The notes under the pieces are model-generated. The model did no database searches. It was not told the DNA's origin and saw nothing but the letters and a program-made list of their open reading frames with translations. DNA of 61,999 nt from an uncultured Clostridia bacterium (GTDB lineage: Bacteria > Bacillota > Clostridia > Oscillospirales > Acutalibacteraceae): the NCBI GenBank assembly GCA_937920235.1, contig CALGUK010000040.1, positions 1-61,999 on the forward strand, given 5' to 3'. The translations under genes and the position numbers were made by a program. Below are positions 56,658 through 61,999 of the stretch, in pieces. Every line of letters starts with the position of its first letter. The stretch's first letter is position 1.

Positions 56658-58193
56658 TTATTCGAATTTTTTTAATGTCAAAGGCAGTTGCTCAAGCATT
56701 AACGAAGGAGTATTTCCTTTCATAGAATACTTTTCGGTCACATCGTCCCCGGTCATACCGTGAACATTTACAGCCGCAATCGCACTTCTGAAGCAATCAA
56801 GTCCCTGTGCCGTAAACGAAGCGATTATTCCGCCCAGAAGATCTCCGCTGCCGCCCGTTGCCATTCCAGGATTTCCCGTTGTGTTAACACACATATCATC
56901 GTATTCACTGTCCGCGACAAGAGTGGACGCACCCTTAAGCACAAGAACAGCTTTGTGTGCTTTTACAAAGCTTTTTGCAACAGCACCTCGATTTGCCTGT
57001 ATGTCTCCGACGCCGACGCCTGCAATCCTTGACATCTCTTTCGGATGAGGTGTAAGGATTACGGGAGCCTTAGCCTCATCAATAATATTTATATTATTTT
57101 CAAGACAATTTATTCCATCTGCATCGAGAATTATCGGTATCTCTGAATTTTTGATCACAAATTCCGTCACCGTCCGCGTGTCATCGTCAACTCCCATTCC
57201 GCATCCGAGAAGCACGCAATCAGCTGATGCAAGCTCTTTTTCAAGCCTTTTGACAGAATTAGCCGATATTCTGCCTCTCTTATTGCTCTCCAACTGAACG
57301 AGCACCTGCTCGCAAGTTTTCGGAGCGACCGCATTATATGCAACGGAGGGAAAGGCAGCCTTTACAATACCTGCACCGCTGTTCACCGCGGCCTGCGATG
57401 CAAGATAGACTGCATTGGGCATTTCATAGCTTCCGCCAACCACAAGGACAGTACCGTAAGTGCCTTTATGACTCCGCGAGTCACGCTTTTTAAAAAACGC
57501 CTTAACCTCCTCAGTGTTTACGGTAAAAAGGGATACTGAAGCCGCCGCAAAGCATTTATCGGGTACTCCGATAGGAGCGAGAACAACCTTTCCGCACTTA
57601 TCGGCTGACGGCTTAAGCACATGAACCGGTTTAAGAGCGAGAACGGCAACCGTCATATCTGCCGATACACAGTTATCCGTATCCGTGTCCCCGTCTCCGT
57701 CGAGTCCGCTCGGAACATCTATACTGACAACGCTTGCCGACGACGTATTTATATCAGAAAACAGAGCAGTCGCGGTTGTGTCAGGCTGTCCGCTGAAACC
57801 GATGCCGAATATACAATCGATAATAATCTGTGCTTTTTCAAAAAATTTCCTTGTTGAACCTTTACCGTCGTAATAAACTATCGGAATATTTAACGCTCTG
57901 ACACGGGAAAGCATTTCGGAAGAGATATCATCCCCGGGCAATCCCATTGCCATCATAACAGTAACATTGAAGCTGTTTTCGTGCAATTTTCTGGCGATAA
58001 CAAAACCGTCACCGCCGTTTTTCCCCTTACCGCAGATGACGAGCACATCTCTCTTGTTTGTATTTTCAAAGGTCTTACGGATGACTCTCGCACAATATGA
58101 GCCTGCATTCTCCATAAGCTGTAAATAGGAAATTCCGCTTTCGTTAGCTTTTTCCTCGACCTTTCTGATATTTTCAGTTGTTAACACTCTCAT
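56658..58193 (-). CDS. nnr: Bifunctional NAD(P)H-hydrate epimerase/ADP-dependent dehydratase
   Basis: The 511-aa protein fuses a YjeF N-terminal epimerase domain (about 1-210, with CGKGKNGGDGFVIAR and DCIFGIGFSGQPD) to a carbohydrate-kinase-like dehydratase (about 225-505, with VVGGSYEMPNAVYLASQAA, ILTPHPKEMSRI, TGNPGMATGGSGDLLGGIIA). It repairs NADHX and NADPHX. It starts an operon that continues with a lipoprotein and perhaps mazF, the standard Firmicute order but without alr. Confidence 0.97.
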   Translation of the reverse strand: MRVLTTENIRKVEEKANESGISYLQLMENAGSYCARVIRKTFENTNKRDVLVICGKGKNGGDGFVIARKLHENSFNVTVMMAMGLPGDDISSEMLSRVRALNIPIVYYDGKGSTRKFFEKAQIIIDCIFGIGFSGQPDTTATALFSDINTSSASVVSIDVPSGLDGDGDTDTDNCVSADMTVAVLALKPVHVLKPSADKCGKVVLAPIGVPDKCFAAASVSLFTVNTEEVKAFFKKRDSRSHKGTYGTVLVVGGSYEMPNAVYLASQAAVNSGAGIVKAAFPSVAYNAVAPKTCEQVLVQLESNKRGRISANSVKRLEKELASADCVLLGCGMGVDDDTRTVTEFVIKNSEIPIILDADGINCLENNINIIDEAKAPVILTPHPKEMSRIAGVGVGDIQANRGAVAKSFVKAHKAVLVLKGASTLVADSEYDDMCVNTTGNPGMATGGSGDLLGGIIASFTAQGLDCFRSAIAAVNVHGMTGDDVTEKYSMKGNTPSLMLEQLPLTLKKFE

Positions 58194-58214
58194 AATTTCT
58201 TCTCCGATATCACT

Positions 58215-58793
58215 TTATTCCGCAATAAAAACCTTCATCTCTAACCCGCTGTCCGACACCAATATATCTGACGGAAGTCTGCAAAATTTTGCCGTAACAT
58301 AAAAATCTCCCGCTGCTCCGCTTATATTTGTAATCTGAATAAAATATACAACCCAGAACCAGCTCTCAGGAACCATAATGTTTATACACAGCAAAACAAG
58401 TCCCCACAACAATACGGGTGCCAATGCAATAAAAAGATAGTTACTCTTATTATAAAACTCATCGCTTCCTGCAAAAGCATAAATTCCCGTAAAGCCGTAT
58501 TTTACTTTTTCGGTTCCGCATATCTTCATGGCAATACCGTGAACAGCCTCATGTAGAATTATGTACAGCACCGAGCCCGCAAGCATAACTGCAAATCGCA
58601 GAAAATAGACTCTGATCCCCTGAGAAAAATCAAACAGGGTAAATACCGAAATGTGAAGCTGTGCCGGCACAAACATAACCACAGCTATAAAAAGTGCTGC
58701 AATATTGACCTTTAATGCTGTTTTTTTATCCTTCTGTAAGTTAAGAGTAAATGACTCTTTGTAATTCTCGGGCAATTTTTTCAGAGATTTCAT
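58215..58793 (-). CDS. DUF3267 family membrane protein with HExxH motif
   Basis: The 192-aa protein has four to five predicted transmembrane segments and the motif ILHEAVHGIAMKICG, a zinc-metallopeptidase signature (HExxH) seen in DUF3267 proteins. A second conserved patch ends LPSDILVSDSGLEM. Family proteins are predicted intramembrane or membrane-bound proteases without defined substrates. The ATG at 58793 follows GGGGAGTGAAAAAG. It lies 21 bp upstream of nnr on the same strand. Confidence 0.88.
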   Translation of the reverse strand: MKSLKKLPENYKESFTLNLQKDKKTALKVNIAALFIAVVMFVPAQLHISVFTLFDFSQGIRVYFLRFAVMLAGSVLYIILHEAVHGIAMKICGTEKVKYGFTGIYAFAGSDEFYNKSNYLFIALAPVLLWGLVLLCINIMVPESWFWVVYFIQITNISGAAGDFYVTAKFCRLPSDILVSDSGLEMKVFIAE

Positions 58794-58882
58794 CTTTTTC
58801 ACTCCCCTTATAATCATATTTTATCATAAACCAGTGGAAAAGCAATAAAAAATGAGAGTGATTCACTCACTCTCATAAAAAA

Positions 58883-60154
58883 TTATAAAACGTAAATTGT
58901 AACGCCTCTGTCGCCCCACTGATAGCACTGTTCTTTACTGTTCATATAGAGGTCGGCAGTGAAATAACCTTTTTTAACAAATCCGCCCGTATCCGCTGCA
59001 ATTGCATATCCGTAAACAACACCGTCATCCGAGACGATCCACAGCTCAGTTCCGTAAGGAATCTGTTCAGGATTAACTGCAATGTACCCCGGTTTAGCAG
59101 GTCTTCCCGAAGCTGTAATGCCGCCTGGGATACAATAAGCAGCTGCTCTGCCCTTGATTGTATATTTGTAATCAGTCGGAACATTATCTGAACCGATTGA
59201 ATACTTTGACGGGAGTTTAAGCTCTGAAATCGGGTTGCCGTTTTTCTCGATTTTATTATTGCCGAGCTTTGTTGCGGCAGGCTTTACAAGAGTTCCGACG
59301 GTTACTATGCGGTTTACAGGTTCTTTTGTCACTTCTTCGCTCAGTTTTTCTGAGGACTGAAGCTCACCGTTCACGATTTTATCCTCGTAGGTGATTGTTT
59401 TTATACCGTCAGCACCCTTTTGGGTTATTTTTTCTGTTCCCTTTGCAAGAGCTGAAGACTTTACGGTTTCGGATTCATACGGAATCTTTTCTTCTGTCTC
59501 TCTTATTACATATTCAACACGGAGAACATCAATAACCATTTCATTCGAAAGAACGGTATCAACCGCAGGAGAAACCTCATCATCTTCATCGAGAGTGATG
59601 TTCTGTTCCTTCAACACGTCACCGACTGTCTTAGCTGTAGAGCTTACTGTTTTTGTTTCACCGTCAACGTTGATTGTTAAATCATAAGAAGTTATAAGTT
59701 TAATTTCCAAATTGTTTGTCACAACAGCATTTACGTCAACGCTTGAAAATAATTTATCAGAAAGAACCACACCCTGACTTGCGATGAACTCTGCAACCGT
59801 TCCTGCAAATACAGTGTTGAGTATCGTGCCGTTTGTATGAACAAAAGTTACGTTACAAGCACGATAGATTACGATTCGGCTGTCCGTTCCGGGTTTAAAT
59901 GCATCAAGTATGAGTCTGTCATCTTCGGACAACTGAATTCCGGCTTCGGCAACAACATCTTCCGCTACCGTCTTAGTAGTTTCAATGCTTGTTACCTGTG
60001 AGCCCTCATAGATATCTACAACATATGAAGTCTCACTTGTGGCAGCAAAAGCAGTTCCGGCACAAAGGACTATAATAGCCAATACAACAGCCGTAACTCT
60101 CACAGCAATGTGACGAGTTGCTTTAACCTGCCCGTTAGTTTCTTTTTTCATCAT
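58883..60154 (-). CDS. YabE-like DUF348/G5/3D cell-wall protein
   Basis: The 423-aa protein has an N-terminal membrane signal (about 16-38), three DUF348 ubiquitin-like repeats (about 45-200), a G5 domain (about 205-290) and a C-terminal 3D domain with the signature GYAIAADTGG and final DRGVTIYV. These resemble YabE/Rpf-like muralytic factors, with the 3D domain acting as a lytic transglycosylase-like unit. It acts on the cell wall. The start follows AAAGGAGCAGA; ATGATG leaves the exact first Met ambiguous by one codon. It has a 120-nt leader and a good promoter. Confidence 0.93.
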   Translation of the reverse strand: MMKKETNGQVKATRHIAVRVTAVVLAIIVLCAGTAFAATSETSYVVDIYEGSQVTSIETTKTVAEDVVAEAGIQLSEDDRLILDAFKPGTDSRIVIYRACNVTFVHTNGTILNTVFAGTVAEFIASQGVVLSDKLFSSVDVNAVVTNNLEIKLITSYDLTINVDGETKTVSSTAKTVGDVLKEQNITLDEDDEVSPAVDTVLSNEMVIDVLRVEYVIRETEEKIPYESETVKSSALAKGTEKITQKGADGIKTITYEDKIVNGELQSSEKLSEEVTKEPVNRIVTVGTLVKPAATKLGNNKIEKNGNPISELKLPSKYSIGSDNVPTDYKYTIKGRAAAYCIPGGITASGRPAKPGYIAVNPEQIPYGTELWIVSDDGVVYGYAIAADTGGFVKKGYFTADLYMNSKEQCYQWGDRGVTIYVL

Positions 60155-60283
60155 TCTGCTCCTTTAATAAGCCGTGTTAACCCTTGTTAATCTCAAGGTG
60201 TAAATTATGATTTTAAACTTAGAAAAGCAAAATCAGTCATTACCTAAACCACGACCGTTATTCTCGCTTTGTGACCGTGAAAG

Positions 60284-60312
60284 ATTATATTCATCTCAAA
60301 AGAAAAAGTCAA
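60284..60312 (-). promoter_or_regulatory. Promoter of the YabE-like gene
   Basis: TTGACT (60307-60312), 17-bp spacer and TATAAT (60284-60289) give a start near 60277 and a leader of about 120 nt. The leader contains a small CCTTG/CAAGG hairpin near the start codon. Upstream, 60313-60580 is very AT-rich and I see no gene in it. Confidence 0.75.
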
Positions 60313-60579
60313 ATTTTTTAATTTTTATTTTTTGTTAACATTTCACAAAAAAAGAAGTCAATTTTTGTCTTAATATCCATATAAACCGTTGATAACCCCA
60401 ATATATTGTGTTTTTTTTGATTTAAATTTTAATTTTTTTGTAAGAATTTTAAAATTTCATAAAATTATTACAAAACGGTTACAAAAAATACAGTTCTGTT
60501 ATAATTTTAACGATAATTCACAATAAAAATTATATGCAGCTTACTGTAAAATATTCCTGCATACATATACTATATATTA

Positions 60580-60618
60580 ATAACAAAACCTCCCCGTGCA
60601 AAATACACAAAGAGGTTT
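60580..60618 (-). terminator. azlCD terminator
   Basis: AAACCTC pairs with GAGGTTT (60586-60618) with an inner GTG/CAC, followed on the minus strand by TGTTATT. The T-run is weak. Confidence 0.5.
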
Positions 60619-60628
60619 AAGCTGTATT

Positions 60629-60973
60629 TTATGCGAAAACAGTCTGTACCAATACCATATATAATACTGTTCCGATACCGATACTCAAAAGATTATTTCT
60701 TTTCCATACATGAAGAATAACCACTACGACTCCGGAAATCAGTTCCGGCAAACCGAACGGTGCAGAAAACAGGTCAACTGACTTGAAACAGTAAACCACA
60801 AGCATACCTATTACGGCAGGCGGAAGAACCTTCCCGAGATACTCTACTGCCTTCGGTATTTTCTTGCCCGACGGGAAAAGTAAAAACGGTATAGCACGCG
60901 TGGCAAGAGTAGTAAAGGCAACCAATACTATTATAATAACGGAGCGCCAGAAGGAAACGGGGAGATTACTCAT
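60629..60973 (-). CDS. azlD: AzlD branched-chain amino acid exporter subunit
   Basis: The 114-aa membrane protein has four predicted helices and the AzlD motif TLATRAIPFLLFPS. It pairs with AzlC to export branched-chain amino acids or analogs. Its ATG overlaps the azlC end by 8 nt. It is the last gene of the two-gene operon. Confidence 0.93.
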   Translation of the reverse strand: MSNLPVSFWRSVIIIVLVAFTTLATRAIPFLLFPSGKKIPKAVEYLGKVLPPAVIGMLVVYCFKSVDLFSAPFGLPELISGVVVVILHVWKRNNLLSIGIGTVLYMVLVQTVFA

Positions 60974-61688
60974 TTGTTTTGCCCTCCCCTGTTTTCTTTT
61001 CATTGATTCTGTGATTTGAAAGAAGCACTATCATAATCAGAATCATCGCAGGCAGGATAAAGCTGTCCTTACCGAAAATAAGAAGACTGATTACACTCGC
61101 TGCAACTCCCACCACGGCAGGAAATCGGTTTTTCTTTTCAAGCCACTGTTCAACGAATATTACAATAAACAATGCTGTCATTGCAAAATCAATCCCCGTA
61201 GAATCAAACGGAATAAGAGAGCCTGCCAAGCCTCCGATCATAGATCCGAAAACCCAATATGATTGGTCAAGAATTGCTAGCGCAAAGAGAAATTTTCCCT
61301 CATCAACATTCGGCGGAGTCTTGGTCAGGAAGTAAAGAGAATATGTTTCGTCTGTAAGAGAGAAAATCATATACGGTTTCTTTTTGCCCGACACCTTGAA
61401 CTTATCAAGTAAAGAAAGTCCATAAAAAATGTGGCGTACATTCACCATAAATGTTAAAAACACAACCTGCAACAAACTTACGGTTGGATCGAAAAAATTT
61501 ACTGCAAGGTACTGCCCTGAGCCTGCATACACAAGCAAGCTCATTAGCCCTGCCCATATAAAATTATATCCTTTGTCCGCAAACATAACACCAAAGGCTA
61601 TACCTATAAAAAGATAGCCTGTCATAACGGGAATTGTGTGGGGAAAAGCAGCTTTAAAAGCGGCTTTATAAGTGTTGTTCTTTTCCAA
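60966..61688 (-). CDS. azlC: AzlC branched-chain amino acid exporter subunit
   Basis: The product of about 240 aa has the AzlC signature (AAFPHTIPVMTGYLFIGIAFGV and LVYAGSGQYLAVNFF) and about seven helices. It is the larger subunit of the AzlCD exporter. The start is uncertain: the promoter (61706-61734) predicts transcription from about 61699, so the TTG at 61688 with GGTGATT upstream is preferred over the GTG at 61697 and the upstream ATG at 61715 is excluded. A palindrome covers the promoter spacer. Confidence 0.92.
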   Translation of the reverse strand: MEKNNTYKAAFKAAFPHTIPVMTGYLFIGIAFGVMFADKGYNFIWAGLMSLLVYAGSGQYLAVNFFDPTVSLLQVVFLTFMVNVRHIFYGLSLLDKFKVSGKKKPYMIFSLTDETYSLYFLTKTPPNVDEGKFLFALAILDQSYWVFGSMIGGLAGSLIPFDSTGIDFAMTALFIVIFVEQWLEKKNRFPAVVGVAASVISLLIFGKDSFILPAMILIMIVLLSNHRINEKKTGEGKTNE

Positions 61689-61705
61689 AATAATCACCGC
61701 GAATG

Positions 61706-61734
61706 ATTTTATCACTTTAATTTGATAAAGTCAA
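61706..61734 (-). promoter_or_regulatory. azlCD promoter with palindromic operator
   Basis: TTGACT (61729-61734) and TAAAAT (61706-61711) are 17 bp apart. The spacer contains the palindrome TTATCA-N8-TGATAA (61709-61728), a likely binding site for a dimeric repressor such as an AzlB/Lrp-type protein, which is not in this window. Confidence 0.65.
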
Positions 61735-61769
61735 TATTAAATATGAAATCATATAATGACCGATGAAAT

Positions 61770-61824
61770 CTTCGGGGAATTGTTTTTAGCGAAGAGCACC
61801 GAGCACTTTGGCGAGGTGCCCGAA
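61770..61824. repeat. 55-bp direct repeat, copy 1
   Basis: The unit begins CTTCGGGGAATTG and ends GAGGTGCCCGAA; its ends are short inverted repeats. It contains a GCACC/GGTGC hairpin. An identical copy starts at 61945. No copy was noticed elsewhere in the window. Confidence 0.9.
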
Positions 61825-61858
61825 GGCCGAAAAGGGATAATAATTACATAAGCGCAAT

Positions 61859-61896
61859 AAAAAACAGCATCCACCAAGTGAATGCTGTAATTTTTT
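61859..61896. terminator. Bidirectional terminator between the direct repeats
   Basis: ACAGCATCCAC pairs with GTGAATGCTGT (61864-61888) with A/T runs on both sides. Confidence 0.75.
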
Positions 61897-61944
61897 GAAA
61901 CAATATAAATTATCTCTTTGAGAACTGTCTGAGCGTAAAAAACA

Positions 61945-61999
61945 CTTCGGGGAATTGTTTTTAGCGAAGAGCACCGAGCACTTTGGCGAGGTGCCCGAA
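61945..61999. repeat. 55-bp direct repeat, copy 2 (runs to the window edge)
   Basis: All 55 bases are identical to copy 1 at 61770-61824, with a 175-bp period. The second copy meets the window edge, so more of the repeat may continue beyond it. Confidence 0.9.

Noticed and set aside
60155..60277. c-di-AMP (ydaO) riboswitch upstream of the YabE-like gene
   Set aside because: I looked for the conserved ydaO elements and did not find them; the leader is reported only as unassigned.
61786..61974. 62-codon minus-strand frame between the direct repeats
   Set aside because: It is made of repeat sequence and a terminator, without a ribosome binding site.
1..61999. CRISPR arrays, prophage or insertion sequences
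   Set aside because: I saw no regularly spaced repeats, transposase or integrase motifs, or phage structural genes; the only direct repeat noted is the 55-bp pair at the right edge.

Overview
The window reads as part of the chromosome of a spore-forming, low-G+C gut Clostridium (an Oscillospirales/Ruminococcaceae-like bacterium is my best guess). The reasons are a Spo0A ortholog with 0A boxes, two T-box leaders, a manganese (yybP-ykoY) riboswitch, a CIRCE element, a Gram-positive SOS box, strong GGAGG ribosome binding sites throughout, and a rich set of glycoside hydrolases for host or plant glycans (GH31, GH36-like, GH95, GH2, GH13). No phage, insertion sequence, CRISPR array or conjugative module was seen. 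The taxonomy is inferred from gene content only.

Layout from left to right. At 1-520 a strong rRNA-type promoter fires leftward out of the window, next to a tiny plus-strand transcription unit with two putative membrane peptides. At 553-6063 a minus-strand operon encodes a C_GCAxxG_C_C protein, a clan GH-D-like glycosidase and a GH31 glycosidase. At 6169-7311 lie a lipoprotein and two paralogous 31-residue acidic hydrophobic peptides, each with its own promoter, ribosome binding site and terminator. At 7461-11037 is the classical rpmG-secE-nusG-rplK-rplA-rplJ-rplL operon with an L10 leader attenuator; rpoBC do not follow. At 12384-18723 come a small Cys-rich ORF, carAB, a DUF2974 hydrolase and a queT transporter. 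At 18776-28678 are a hemolysin III protein, an ArsR/CDF metal-efflux pair, an AraC regulator, a GH2/GNAT/GH95 glycan operon and an asparaginase-like gene. At 28733-33676 is a T-box-controlled aspS-gatC fusion/gatA/gatB operon. At 33851-42612 are tRNA-Leu, GH13, a secreted protein, an LRR protein, an MFS transporter, a HAD phosphatase, mntP and spo0A. At 43070-61688 are an efflux permease/adaptor pair, cysE-cysS under a T-box, recA-recX-rimO, rpmB, an acyltransferase, a NifX-like protein, groESL, mazF, nnr, a YabE-like cell-wall protein and azlCD. The right edge carries two copies of a 55-bp direct repeat.

How the genes work together. The most striking theme is nitrogen transfer. CarA has lost the catalytic Cys and the His/Glu of its glutaminase site. 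GatA is short and lacks the cis-Ser loop of its amidase site. GatC is fused to the C-terminus of AspRS, the operon appears to be read by a T-box with an Asn (AAC) specifier, and an asparaginase/GatD-like protein follows gatB. Together this suggests a reorganised, possibly free-ammonia-using or alternative-donor, Asp-tRNA(Asn) amidation machine alongside an ammonia-dependent carbamoyl-phosphate synthetase. The second theme is a set of unannotated micro-ORFs (29, 35, 31, 31 and 43 aa) that each sit between a good sigma-A promoter and a terminator, or very nearly so. All functional statements about these are inference from sequence.
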